Part shown: positions 6,979 to 15,453 of the stretch, piece after piece
Layout of the letters: every line of letters starts with the position of its first letter
Numbering within the stretch: position 1 is the first letter of the stretch
Program-made: the position numbers and the translations under genes
Assembly (NCBI GenBank): GCA_036871055.1
Contig: CP141893.1
Location: 1,364,001 to 1,428,000, forward strand
Length of the DNA stretch: 64,000 nucleotides
Reading direction: 5' to 3'
Source: Bisbaumannia sp015645095
Lineage (GTDB): Bacteria > Pseudomonadota > Gammaproteobacteria > Pseudomonadales > Halomonadaceae
Notes under the pieces: generated by a model
Seen by the model: only the letters and a program-made list of their open reading frames with translations
What the model was told of the DNA's origin: nothing
The model's database searches: none

Positions 6979-7797
6979 ATGCGTCTACGGGTCTTGTCCG
7001 ACCTGCACCTGGAACACTTCGACGAAGGCCGGGAGCTCCCGCCGGTGGCGGCGGATGTCGTGGTGCTGGCCGGCGATATCCATGCCCAGGGGCAGGGGCT
7101 GGCCTGGGCCGCGGACCGATTTCGCGACCAGCCGATCCTCTATGTGCCCGGCAACCACGAGTATTATGGCAGCTGCATGCCGACGCTGCGTCGGGAGCTG
7201 CGCGACGAGGCGCGGCGACTCGGTATTCACCTGCTCGATAACGATGAGGTGATCCTGGAGGGGGTCCGCTTCCTGGGCACCACCCTATGGACCGATTTCG
7301 CGCTCTATGCCGACGATCCGTGCCAGGATCCCGAGCATACCGAACGCGAGGCGTGCCGGTTGATGCCGGACTTCCAGGTGATCGAGCAGCCCGCCGGCGC
7401 GGCCTTTACCCCGGCGGCGAGCCGTGCCCTGCATCGCCAGGCGCTGGCCTGGCTCGAAGCGCGCCTCGCCGAGTCCTGGGCCGGCCCTTGCGTGGTGATC
7501 AGTCATCACGCCCCCCTGGCCCAATGCATCCCGCCCCGCTATCGGGGTGACCCGCTCTCGCCGGCCTTCGCCTCGCACCTGGAGCGGTTGATGGGGCGCA
7601 TGGCGCTGTGGCTGCATGGCCATGTGCATGAGCCGGTGGACCTCGTCTGTCGCGGTACCCGGGTGGTGGCCAATCCTGGTGGCTACCCCGGCGAGTTCGC
7701 GCCGCCGCTATTCTGCCCCGAGGGCATCGTCTGCCTGCCTGGGGGGCATGCTGACTTGAGGCCGGGGGGCCTCGCCCCCATCTTGGGGGGACCTTAG
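6979..7797 (+). CDS. Calcineurin-like metallophosphoesterase
   Basis: 272-residue cytoplasmic protein with all blocks of the two-metal phosphoesterase fold: SDLHLEH (7-13), GDIHAQG (32-38), GNHEYYGS (58-65), SHHAP (about 174) and GHVHEP (about 213). Metal ligands Asp, His, Asn and the later His residues are all present, so an active enzyme is likely. The substrate is unknown; relatives hydrolyse phosphomonoesters, cyclic nucleotides or other phosphodiesters. I start at the ATG at 6979, which has GGGAGG 6 bp upstream and leads straight into the first beta strand. An in-frame upstream ATG at 6916 would add 21 unstructured residues. Confidence 0.85.
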   Translation: MRLRVLSDLHLEHFDEGRELPPVAADVVVLAGDIHAQGQGLAWAADRFRDQPILYVPGNHEYYGSCMPTLRRELRDEARRLGIHLLDNDEVILEGVRFLGTTLWTDFALYADDPCQDPEHTEREACRLMPDFQVIEQPAGAAFTPAASRALHRQALAWLEARLAESWAGPCVVISHHAPLAQCIPPRYRGDPLSPAFASHLERLMGRMALWLHGHVHEPVDLVCRGTRVVANPGGYPGEFAPPLFCPEGIVCLPGGHADLRPGGLAPILGGP

Positions 7798-7821
7798 GCC
7801 GATTTCGCTCCGGAGACTCCC

Positions 7822-8259
7822 ATGTCCGATGCCCTGACCCTGGGCTGCCCTCACTGCCATGCCGTCAATCGCGTCAGCCGGACCCGCCTGAGCGATGCGC
7901 CACGCTGCGGCAAGTGCAAGCAGCCGCTGTTCACCGGCGAACCGGTGGCGCTGACCGCCGACAACTTCTCTGCCCTGGTGGCACGCAGCGAGCTGCCGGT
8001 GGTGGTGGACTTCTGGGCCGGCTGGTGCGGCCCCTGCCAGACGATGGCGCCGATCTTCGCCCAGGTGGCCCGGGAGCTGGAGCCGCGGATGCGCTTCGCC
8101 AAGCTGGACACCGAGGCGCAGCAGGTCCTGGCCGGGCGCTTCGGCATCCGCAGCATTCCCACCCTGGTGGTGTTCCGCGAGGGCCGCGAAGTGGCGCGCC
8201 AGGCCGGAGTGATGCCGCCGGCCCAACTGGCCCAGTGGCTCAGGCCGCATCTGGCCTGA
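7822..8259 (+). CDS. trxC: Thioredoxin 2
   Basis: 145-residue cytoplasmic thiol-disulfide reductase. An N-terminal zinc ribbon with two CxxC pairs (CPHC at about 10-13 and CGKC at about 31-34) precedes a thioredoxin fold whose active site is WCGPC (about residues 68-72). The zinc ribbon plus WCGPC distinguishes TrxC from TrxA. The IRSIPTLVVF segment carries the conserved cis-proline. E. coli TrxC is 139 residues. In other gammaproteobacteria trxC is induced by OxyR; no OxyR site was identified here. The polB gene begins 65 bp downstream. Confidence 0.93.
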   Translation: MSDALTLGCPHCHAVNRVSRTRLSDAPRCGKCKQPLFTGEPVALTADNFSALVARSELPVVVDFWAGWCGPCQTMAPIFAQVARELEPRMRFAKLDTEAQQVLAGRFGIRSIPTLVVFREGREVARQAGVMPPAQLAQWLRPHLA

Positions 8260-8324
8260 CCCGCCATCCCGCCCCAGGTGACTTGGCGCTAGAATGGCCC
8301 GAAAGCGATGCGAAGGGGGCAGGG

Positions 8325-10712
8325 GTGATCACACGGCAGGGCTTCTTGCTGACACGGCACTGGGACGATGACGCGGAGGGCACTCGGGTCGGCTTCTGGT
8401 TGGCCACCGATGAGGGCCCCCTGAGGGTCACCCTGGCGCCCCGGCCCTCGGTGGCCTTCCTGCCCGCCGGTCAGCGCCACCTGGCCGAGTCCTTGTTGTC
8501 GAGCGTGCCGGCCGGCGAGGCCGAACTCCGCCCCCTCGCGCTGCGTGACTTCCAGCGGCGCCCGGTGGTGGGCCTCTACTGCCCCCAGTATCGCCAGTTG
8601 CAGCGCCTGGTGCGCCGCCTGCGCGAGGCCGGGGTCGACTGCTACGAGGCCGATATCCGTCCCCCGGAGCGCTACCTGATGGAGCGCTTTATCACCGCCC
8701 CGGTGGAGGTCTCCGGCACCCCGGATGGTGAGGGCGGCCTGATGGATGCCCGGCTGCGTCCCGCCCCGGACTACCGCCCGCCGCTGCGCATGGTGTCGCT
8801 GGATATCGAGACCAGCGGCCGCGGCGAGCTCTACTCCATCGCCCTGGAGAGCGGCGCCGAGCGCCGGGTACTGATGCTGGGGCCGGCCAATGGCGAGGCC
8901 GCAGCGGAGCTCGACTTCGCCCTTGACTACTGCGCCAGCCGCAGTGAGTTGCTGGAGCGGCTCAATGCCTGGTTCGCCGAGTTCGACCCGGACGTGATCA
9001 TCGGCTGGAACCTGGTGCAGTTCGACCTGCGCCTCCTCCAGAAGCATGCCGAGGCCCTGGGCGTGCCGCTGCGCCTGGGACGCGAGGGGACGGCACTGGA
9101 GTGGCGCGCCCATGGCAGCCAGGAGAACTACCACTTCGTCTCTGCCCCCGGGCGGCTGATCGTCGACGGCATCGAGGCCCTGCGCGGCGCCACCTGGCAG
9201 TTCGCCTCCTTCAGCCTGGAGCATGTGGCGCGGACCCTGCTCGGCGAGGGCAAGGCCGTCGATAATCCCTATCAGCGCCTCGCGGAGATCGAACGGCGCT
9301 TCGCCGAGGACAAGCCGGCGCTGGCCCGCTACAACCTCAAGGACTGCGAGCTGGTCACGCGTATCTTCGAGACGACCGAGCTGCTGGCCTTCTTGCTCGA
9401 GCGGGCCAGCGTCACCGGGCTCCCCGCCGATCGCAGCGGCGGCTCGGTGGCCGCCTTTACTCACCTCTACCTGCCGGCCATGCACCGCCTGGGGTATGTG
9501 GCCCCTAACCTGGGGGAGGGGCAGGCGGCGGAGAGTCCTGGCGGCTTCGTGATGGACTCTCGCCCCGGCCTCTACGACTCGGTGCTGGTGCTCGACTTCA
9601 AGAGCCTCTACCCGTCGATCATCCGCACCTTTTTGATCGACCCGGTGGGGCTGATCGCCGCCAAGGAGGAAGCCGACGCCGTGCCCGGCTACCTGGGGGG
9701 GCGCTTCTCGCGCCGTCAGCATGCCTTGCCGGCCATCGTCGAACGGGTCTGGGCCGGTCGCGAGGCCGCCAAGGCCGATGGCAATGCGCCGCTCTCCCAG
9801 GCCCTGAAGATCATCATGAACAGCTTCTACGGGGTGCTGGGCTCCAAGGGCTGTCGTTTCTTCGATGCCCGACTGGCCTCGTCGATCACCCGCCGCGGCC
9901 ACGCCATCATGCACCGCACCCGGGAGCTGATCGAGGCCGAGGGCTATACGGTGATCTACGGCGATACCGATTCCACCTTCGTGTGGCTGGGGCGAGCCTT
10001 CGAGGAGGCCGAGGCGGCGGCCCTCGGGCGGCGCCTGGTGGCCCATGTCAACGACTGGTGGCGCCACCACCTGGCCGAGGAGCTGGGCCTGGAGAGCGCC
10101 CTGGAGTTGCAGTTCGAGACCCACTACCGGCGCTTCTTGATGCCCACCATTCGTGGCGCCGAGGCGGGCAGCAAGAAGCGCTACGCTGGCCTTGTGCGCG
10201 ACGCCACGGGGGAGGAGCGGGTGGTCTTCAAGGGCATGGAGACGGTACGCAGCGACTGGACGCCGCTGGCCCAGGCGTTCCAGCGCGAGCTCTACCGCCG
10301 CGTCTTCACCGGCGAGCCCTACCGGGACTATGTGCGCCAGGTGGTCACTCACACCATCCGAGACTGCGTGGCGCGGCTAGCGGCGGGGGAAGATGACGAT
10401 CGGCTGGTCTATCGCAAGCGACTGCGTCGGCGCCTCGATGACTACCGGCGCAACGTGCCGCCCCAGGTACGCGCGGCTAGGCTGGCCGACGAGCATAACG
10501 CCCGCCTGGGCCGACCACCCCAATACCGCAACGGCGGCTGGATCCGCTACGTGATCACCACCGCCGGCCCCGAGCCCCTGGAGGCGCGGCACTCGCCCAT
10601 CGACACCGACCACTACCTGAGCCGCCAGCTCAAGCCGGTGGCGGACGCCATCCTGCCCTTCGTCGGCGACGACTTCGATGCCCTGATCGACCGTCAGCTG
10701 GGGCTTTTCTAA
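8325..10712 (+). CDS. polB: DNA polymerase II
   Basis: 795-residue family B DNA polymerase with proofreading, used for replication restart and translesion synthesis; E. coli Pol II is 783 residues. Exonuclease motifs are SLDIETS (Asp160, Glu162), NLVQFDLRLL and YNLKDCELV. Polymerase motif A is DFKSLYPSII (about 422), motif B KIIMNSFYGVLGSKG (about 494) and motif C IYGDTDST (about 543). The frame is open far upstream, through trxC, but the protein starts at the GTG at 8325: GGGGG lies just upstream and the N-terminus TRQGFLLTRHW matches the family. In E. coli polB belongs to the SOS regulon; no LexA box was found here. It converges with yejK. Confidence 0.95.
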   Translation: MITRQGFLLTRHWDDDAEGTRVGFWLATDEGPLRVTLAPRPSVAFLPAGQRHLAESLLSSVPAGEAELRPLALRDFQRRPVVGLYCPQYRQLQRLVRRLREAGVDCYEADIRPPERYLMERFITAPVEVSGTPDGEGGLMDARLRPAPDYRPPLRMVSLDIETSGRGELYSIALESGAERRVLMLGPANGEAAAELDFALDYCASRSELLERLNAWFAEFDPDVIIGWNLVQFDLRLLQKHAEALGVPLRLGREGTALEWRAHGSQENYHFVSAPGRLIVDGIEALRGATWQFASFSLEHVARTLLGEGKAVDNPYQRLAEIERRFAEDKPALARYNLKDCELVTRIFETTELLAFLLERASVTGLPADRSGGSVAAFTHLYLPAMHRLGYVAPNLGEGQAAESPGGFVMDSRPGLYDSVLVLDFKSLYPSIIRTFLIDPVGLIAAKEEADAVPGYLGGRFSRRQHALPAIVERVWAGREAAKADGNAPLSQALKIIMNSFYGVLGSKGCRFFDARLASSITRRGHAIMHRTRELIEAEGYTVIYGDTDSTFVWLGRAFEEAEAAALGRRLVAHVNDWWRHHLAEELGLESALELQFETHYRRFLMPTIRGAEAGSKKRYAGLVRDATGEERVVFKGMETVRSDWTPLAQAFQRELYRRVFTGEPYRDYVRQVVTHTIRDCVARLAAGEDDDRLVYRKRLRRRLDDYRRNVPPQVRAARLADEHNARLGRPPQYRNGGWIRYVITTAGPEPLEARHSPIDTDHYLSRQLKPVADAILPFVGDDFDALIDRQLGLF

Positions 10713-10785
10713 CCGCGCTAGGGGCTCTTCTAAGGGCAGCGACCTGCGACCGACGCGGATCGACCGCCAGCGGGGTCGTGCCGAC

Positions 10786-11769
10786 TCAGCGTCCCTTGAG
10801 CTGTTCCTTGAGCTGCTTGGGCACCTGCTTGATGATCAGCCGGTCGCTGGCCTCGTCGTACTCCACGCTGGAGCCGAGCAGGTGGGAGTCGAAGCTGATC
10901 GAGACGCCGCCGGCGCGGCCGGTGAAGCGGCGGAACTGGTTGAGGGCCTTCTTGTCCGGGGGGATCTCCGGGGAGAGGCCGTAATCCAGATGGCGGATAT
11001 GCTCGTAGAAGGCCTTGGAGTCGTGGTCGTCGACCACTTCGGCGAGCTCCTCCAGGCGAATCGACTCGCCGCGACGGGCCTGGTCGCTGGCGTAGTCGAG
11101 CAGCGCCTCGGTCTTCTCCCGGGCCTGGTCGTCGGCGAGGTCCTCCTGCTCCACGTAGTCGCTGAAGGCCTTGAGCAGGGTGCGGGTCTCGCCGCCGGCG
11201 TCGATGCCCTCTTCGGCGCCGAGCAGCTCGGCGAAGGCCTCGGCGAACTTCTTGCCGCCCCGGTCACGCAGCCAGGAGAGGTACTGCTGGGAGGGCGTCT
11301 CGGCGCGCCACTGGCGGATATCGAGACGCGCCGCCAGCGACAGCTGGGCCAGGTTGAGCTGGTTGGCGGCGACGATGGCGCCGTCCGGGTCGATCCCCAG
11401 CCCCTCGCGATGGTGTAGCAGCGCCAGGCTCAGGTACTCGGCATCGCCGTGACGGTAGTGGGCCAGCAGCAGGTGGCCGCCCACCGAGAGGTGCTCGCCG
11501 AGCATCTCGGTGAGGCGCTGGGCCAGCTCGCGGCTGACGCTGATGAAGTCCGTCGCGCCGTCCAGGTAGGCGCCCAGGGCGGTCGCCGTGCGGCTGCCGG
11601 CGCCGAAATGCCCCCAGGCCTTGGTCTTGCCGTGGTAGGCGCTGTTGACCCCGGCCAGCAGCTCGTCCAGGGCCGGGGAGGGCGTGGCCTCGGCCTCCGC
11701 CGCCACCAGCCGGGCCGGCTGTTCGCCGGCCAGATCGATGCGATGGATGATGCTGTGGAGTATCGGCAT
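10786..11769 (-). CDS. yejK: Nucleoid-associated protein YejK/NdpA
   Basis: 327 residues matching the length and layout of the NdpA/YejK family, a spermidine-nucleoid associated DNA-binding protein of gammaproteobacteria. It opens with PILHSIIHRIDL, and contains FISVSRELAQRL, GGHLLLAHY and the C-terminal LNQFRRFTGRAGGVSISFDSH region typical of the family. The start ATG has GGGGAG five bases upstream. It is monocistronic: the minus-strand response regulator ends 72 bp upstream of it, and polB converges on the other side. Confidence 0.92.
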   Translation of the reverse strand: MPILHSIIHRIDLAGEQPARLVAAEAEATPSPALDELLAGVNSAYHGKTKAWGHFGAGSRTATALGAYLDGATDFISVSRELAQRLTEMLGEHLSVGGHLLLAHYRHGDAEYLSLALLHHREGLGIDPDGAIVAANQLNLAQLSLAARLDIRQWRAETPSQQYLSWLRDRGGKKFAEAFAELLGAEEGIDAGGETRTLLKAFSDYVEQEDLADDQAREKTEALLDYASDQARRGESIRLEELAEVVDDHDSKAFYEHIRHLDYGLSPEIPPDKKALNQFRRFTGRAGGVSISFDSHLLGSSVEYDEASDRLIIKQVPKQLKEQLKGR

Positions 11770-11841
11770 GGGGCTCCCCTGAGGCTAGGCGGCAAAGGGG
11801 GGTGATGATACCGGCCAGGGCCGGGTTCGAAAACTCGTGGT

Positions 11842-12942
11842 TCAGGGTTTCCCTGGTGGCGTCTCTTCCACCGCCAGCGTCATGGCGCCGGCCAGCACCA
11901 GGGCGATCAGCTCCGCCTGACGATGGGTATCGGTCTTCTGGAAGAGGTTGCGCAGATGGAAAGCCACGGTGGTGGGGGAGATCCCCATCTGGGTGGCGAT
12001 CTCCTCGGTGCGCCAGCCTTCGGCCAGGGCCAGGGCGATGCGCGCCTCGGTGGGCGTCAGGCCGAACAGGCTGGCCAGTACCTGCCTGGGGACCCGGGCG
12101 CGTTTCTCGGGGTCCGACAGCAGCACCACGACGGCGGGTTTCTGCTCGCACTGGCTCGGTTCGTCTTGACCCAGGGCACAGGCCATCACCAGCAGGTTGT
12201 GGCGTTCGCCGAGACGGGGGAGCCTCAGGCAGAAGACCTCTTCGCGGCGGTCGTGGCTCGCGGCGATGGCCTGACGCAGGGCCTGGCGCAATTGCTGTGC
12301 CTGGCCGGGCTGGACGGCACCCAGGCGCTCCCCCAGGCGAAGGCCGTTGTCGCCTGCGGCCAGCTCCCGGGCGGTGCGGTTGGCGAACAGGACCCGCCCC
12401 TGGTGGTCGAGCAGCAACATCCCGGGGGCCACCAGGTCCAGGGCCCGGGTCGCGCCCTCGAAGGCTTGGGTCGAGGCCTCCTGGCGCAGCTTGGCCATGG
12501 CCTGGCGTAGCTCATGGATCTCCCGGGTGGCCTTGGCGCGCATGCGTCGCACCTGGCGCAGCCGGGCATCGATGGTCGCCAGCAACAGGTCGAAGTCGAT
12601 GGGCTTGACCAGGTAGTCGTCGGCACCGAGTCGCTTGCCGTCCACCACCTCGCGAGGATCCGAGAGGGCGGTGAGGAAGATGAAGGGGGTATCGGCGAGA
12701 TCGGGGCGGCGCGCCCGGATCTCCTCGAGCACCTCATAGCCGTTGCGTCCCGGCATATTGATGTCACAGAGGATCAGATCGGGGGCCACGGCATCGATCT
12801 GGCGCAGCGTCTCGTCGCCGTCGGCGGCCTCGATCACGCCGTAGCCGGCCTCCTTGAGTTCGTCACGGATATCGGTACGCAGCGACTCCTGGTCCTCGGC
12901 GCAGAGAATCAGCGCCGCGCTGTCAGCGGTCGGGGTCTGCAT
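11842..12942 (-). CDS. Response regulator, receiver domain plus LuxR-type helix-turn-helix
   Basis: 366 residues. The receiver domain (about 10-130) has acidic residues EDQ (16-18), phospho-acceptor Asp60 (LILCDINMPG) and Lys113 (YLVKPID). A helical linker and a PAS-like segment follow (about 165-265; APGMLLLDHQGRVLFANRTA). A LuxR/FixJ-type HTH lies at the C-terminus (GLTPTEARIALALAEG ... IATQMGISPTTVAFHLRNLF). The start ATG at 12942 has GGGAGG upstream and overlaps the end of the kinase gene by 20 bp, so they are coupled and almost surely cognate partners. It is the third gene of the operon with the kinase and the sulfite-oxidase-fold protein. Targets are unknown. Confidence 0.88.
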   Translation of the reverse strand: MQTPTADSAALILCAEDQESLRTDIRDELKEAGYGVIEAADGDETLRQIDAVAPDLILCDINMPGRNGYEVLEEIRARRPDLADTPFIFLTALSDPREVVDGKRLGADDYLVKPIDFDLLLATIDARLRQVRRMRAKATREIHELRQAMAKLRQEASTQAFEGATRALDLVAPGMLLLDHQGRVLFANRTARELAAGDNGLRLGERLGAVQPGQAQQLRQALRQAIAASHDRREEVFCLRLPRLGERHNLLVMACALGQDEPSQCEQKPAVVVLLSDPEKRARVPRQVLASLFGLTPTEARIALALAEGWRTEEIATQMGISPTTVAFHLRNLFQKTDTHRQAELIALVLAGAMTLAVEETPPGKP

Positions 12943-14695
12943 GGTCGTGCCTCCCTTGCGTGGCGGGTAGCCAGAGCGTGAAGGTGGCGCCCAGCCCCTT
13001 TTCCGACTCCGCCGTGACCTCGCCGCCCTGGATGCGGGCCAGGTGGCGAGAGATATTGAGCCCCAGGCCGACGCCCGGTGTACCGGCGGCGTGGCGCGAG
13101 CGGAAGAAGCGCTCGAAGACCCTGGGCAAGTCGTCCGGGGCGATGCCGATGCCGTGATCCTGCACCCGGCAGTAGAGCCGTTCCTCCTCCCGGCCGAGGG
13201 TGACCCGGATAGTGCCGCCCCTGGGCGAGTACTTGATGGCATTGGAGAGCAGGTTGGCCAGCACCTGCTCCACCAGGGCTCGGTCGCACCAGGCGAGCAG
13301 GGGGCGGGCGGTGGTGGAGACCTGGATGTGGGGGTGATCATTGGCCTCCTGCTGCAGTCGACAGGCCTGCTCGGCCAGGGGCACCAGATCACAGGACTCG
13401 GGGTTGGCCTCGACCTGGCCGCCGTCGAGGCGCGCGGCGGTCAGGGACGATTCCACCAGGCGGGTCATCTGATCGACCGCCTCGCGCAGGCCCAGGTAGC
13501 GGCGCGCCCGTTCATCGGCGCTCATCCGTTCGCCGCGCCGCAGCAGCCGTTGCAGGCCGGAATCGATCACCGCCAGCGGGGTACGGAACTGGTGGGAGAC
13601 CATGCCGGCGAAGCTGCGGTAGAAGTCGCTGACGCCGCGCTCCCGCTGCAGGGAGCGTTCCAGGGCCTGGGCCGCCGCCTTGTAACGGGTGATATCGGCG
13701 ACCCGCAGCACCTGGCCGCCCCCTTGGGTGGAGCGCAGCATCAGCTGTCGCCAGCCGCGGCCCTCGAATTCGAGATCGCACTGCAGAGCGCCCCGTTCTC
13801 CCTGGTCGAGGCTATCGCACTCGGTTTCTTCCCTGCGGGCGGCTTCGCGTATCGCCCCCATCAGGCCCGGGAGTGGCTGATCCTTGGCGAGCCGGGAGGC
13901 CGGCAACGGCAAGAGTTCGCCCAACTGGGGGTTGGCGAGCACCAGGCGTCCCTGCTCATCGAAGGCGGCGAAGCCGTCCGGGGCGGTATCGATGGCGGCC
14001 ACCACCCGTTGGCGTTCCGTCTCCAGGTCGCGGGTGCGTCGCTGCACCTCGAGTTCCAGCTCGTCGCGGTGGCGCGCCAGGGCCCGCTGAGCGGCCCGGC
14101 GCTGGCGCAGGGCCTGGACGAGCAGGGCCACCAGCACCAGGCCGCTCGCCAGGATGCCCAGGATCGAGGCGATGGCCTGGAGCATGTTGCGACGGTGGGT
14201 GTCGAGCCTGGCACCGGTGGCTTCCCACTCCTGCACCATGACCGCGTTGGCGATGCGGTTGAGTTGTGCCATCAGTGGTTCCAGATGCCCATGGATGGCC
14301 TCGCCGCTGGCCGGGACCCGTGGCTCGAGGGTGTCCAGCAGGGGCTCGATGGCCTCCAGGTGCTGGAGGCTGCGATCCAGCCTGTCGGCGAAGCCGATCT
14401 CCTCCAGGTAGCGGCGCTGGGGGCCGGCGTCCAGCAGCACCAGTCGGCTGGTCAGTACATCGAAGCGCAGCGCGGGGTCGGCTTCGGGATCCCCCAGCAG
14501 GCGGCGGTTCACCTCGCCGTCCAGGTGATGGCCGGCCACCTGGGCCTGGGTCATCACCCAGAGCATGTTCTCGTCCACGTTGTCCCGCATGTCCTGTTCG
14601 ACCAGGAAGAGCCTCACCAGTGCGAGGCTCAGGAAGGTGGCGAAGGCGAGGATCGCCAGGCCCGGTAGCACATAGGCGGGGCGACGCAGGCGCAT
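12923..14695 (-). CDS. Membrane sensor histidine kinase
   Basis: 590 residues. Transmembrane helix at about 9-32, a mostly helical periplasmic sensor of about 140 residues, a second helix at about 172-196, then a coiled segment, a PAS domain (about 228-340, APDGFAAFDEQGRLVLAN), the HisKA dimerisation domain with His368 (MVSHQFRTPL) and an HATPase with NLLSNAIKYSP, DHGIGIAPDD and GVGLGLNISR. All catalytic boxes are intact. The start ATG at 14695 overlaps the stop of the preceding gene as TGATG, which decides it over an upstream ATG at 14725. The operon order suggests the preceding exported protein supplies the signal to the periplasmic domain. Confidence 0.9.
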   Translation of the reverse strand: MRLRRPAYVLPGLAILAFATFLSLALVRLFLVEQDMRDNVDENMLWVMTQAQVAGHHLDGEVNRRLLGDPEADPALRFDVLTSRLVLLDAGPQRRYLEEIGFADRLDRSLQHLEAIEPLLDTLEPRVPASGEAIHGHLEPLMAQLNRIANAVMVQEWEATGARLDTHRRNMLQAIASILGILASGLVLVALLVQALRQRRAAQRALARHRDELELEVQRRTRDLETERQRVVAAIDTAPDGFAAFDEQGRLVLANPQLGELLPLPASRLAKDQPLPGLMGAIREAARREETECDSLDQGERGALQCDLEFEGRGWRQLMLRSTQGGGQVLRVADITRYKAAAQALERSLQRERGVSDFYRSFAGMVSHQFRTPLAVIDSGLQRLLRRGERMSADERARRYLGLREAVDQMTRLVESSLTAARLDGGQVEANPESCDLVPLAEQACRLQQEANDHPHIQVSTTARPLLAWCDRALVEQVLANLLSNAIKYSPRGGTIRVTLGREEERLYCRVQDHGIGIAPDDLPRVFERFFRSRHAAGTPGVGLGLNISRHLARIQGGEVTAESEKGLGATFTLWLPATQGRHDHADPDR

Positions 14696-15201
14696 CACTG
14701 GATCTCGAGGTGGTGCAGCTGCCACACCCAGCGATAGTCGTAGCGGATGTCCTGCAGCTCACTGTGGTCGTCCCGCGGATAGACGATCCAGAGTGGGCCC
14801 TTGTCCCGCGGGGTCAGGGTCTCCCCATCCATGGTATCGGCCACCAGAACGTCGTAGTCGTGGAAGTCCGCCAGGGGAATCTCGATCAGGTAGTCGTTGA
14901 GGGCCAGGGCGGCGGCGGTCTCCCCCTCGGCGCCGACCCAGTCCAGCAGGTCGCGCATCAGGAACCCCTCGAAGTGGTTGACGCCATCGGTGACCGACGT
15001 GGACGTCTGCAGCTCATGGCGGGGTAGCCTCTCGAGCAGCTCGCGGTCGAAGTGGGCCGCGTCATCCTGGTTGGTCCGGGTAATGTTGCCGGTGACCTGT
15101 AACAAGGGAGGTTCCTCGGGGGCCGGCAGAGGATCGGCCACCACCGGGGAAGCGGGTATCAGCAGCAGGGGAGTGAGCCAGAACAGGCAGCGTCTCGGCA
15201 T
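14695..15201 (-). CDS. Exported protein with sulfite-oxidase-like molybdopterin-binding fold, no Mo-ligand cysteine
   Basis: 168 residues with a signal peptide (cleavage probably after PVVADP). The mature part resembles the oxidoreductase molybdopterin-binding fold: LLQVTGNIT at the start, FEGFLMRDLLDWVG in the centre and DKGPLWIVYPRDD towards the end. In true sulfite oxidase relatives a cysteine ligates molybdenum. Here the only cysteine is Cys5, in the signal peptide, so the mature protein cannot bind Mo in the usual way. It is the first gene of an operon with a sensor kinase and response regulator, joined by a TGATG overlap. A role as periplasmic ligand sensor or accessory to the kinase is the best inference. 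Confidence 0.75.
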   Translation of the reverse strand: MPRRCLFWLTPLLLIPASPVVADPLPAPEEPPLLQVTGNITRTNQDDAAHFDRELLERLPRHELQTSTSVTDGVNHFEGFLMRDLLDWVGAEGETAAALALNDYLIEIPLADFHDYDVLVADTMDGETLTPRDKGPLWIVYPRDDHSELQDIRYDYRWVWQLHHLEIQ

Positions 15202-15286
15202 AGGGGCTCTCCTGAGGTCGAAATGGCCAATCTCACCATAGCCGATACTCGGCCCCCTTTATCTTCGTCTGCCCGGCTTGACCTGT

Positions 15287-15396
15287 CCCCCTGCAAACGG
15301 ACGGGGTCGGTCGGGTGGGAGTGGGTCAGACTCGCCGAGGTCCCCAGGCGTGGCGCAACCCTGTCTCGGGGATTTCCCCCTCTGTTTAGAGGGGGC
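15287..15396. repeat. Two C-rich/G-rich hairpin motifs upstream of the OmpA-family gene
   Basis: Copies at 15287-15306 and 15376-15396 share the pattern CCCCCT-N2-4-nucleotide core-GGGG. The second forms a perfect hairpin: CCCCCTCT (15376-15383), loop GTTT, AGAGGGGG (15388-15395). A third copy lies upstream of another exported-protein gene at 18720-18746. They lie 58-170 bp upstream of start codons and may be regulatory sites or leader hairpins. Confidence 0.4.
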
Positions 15397-15453
15397 AGAT
15401 ACCGCGGATACCCGACATGCTTGCCGGTGAGCTGCTGAACAGGGAGGCCAGCC

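Noticed and set aside
8289..10352. 687-codon minus-strand frame under polB
   Set aside because: Shadow of DNA polymerase II; composition is Gly/Ala/Gln-rich noise without domains.
12923..13392. N-terminal extension of the response regulator frame upstream of 12942
   Set aside because: The frame stays open through the kinase gene, but those codons are the shadow of the kinase ATPase domain; the ATG at 12942 has GGGAGG.
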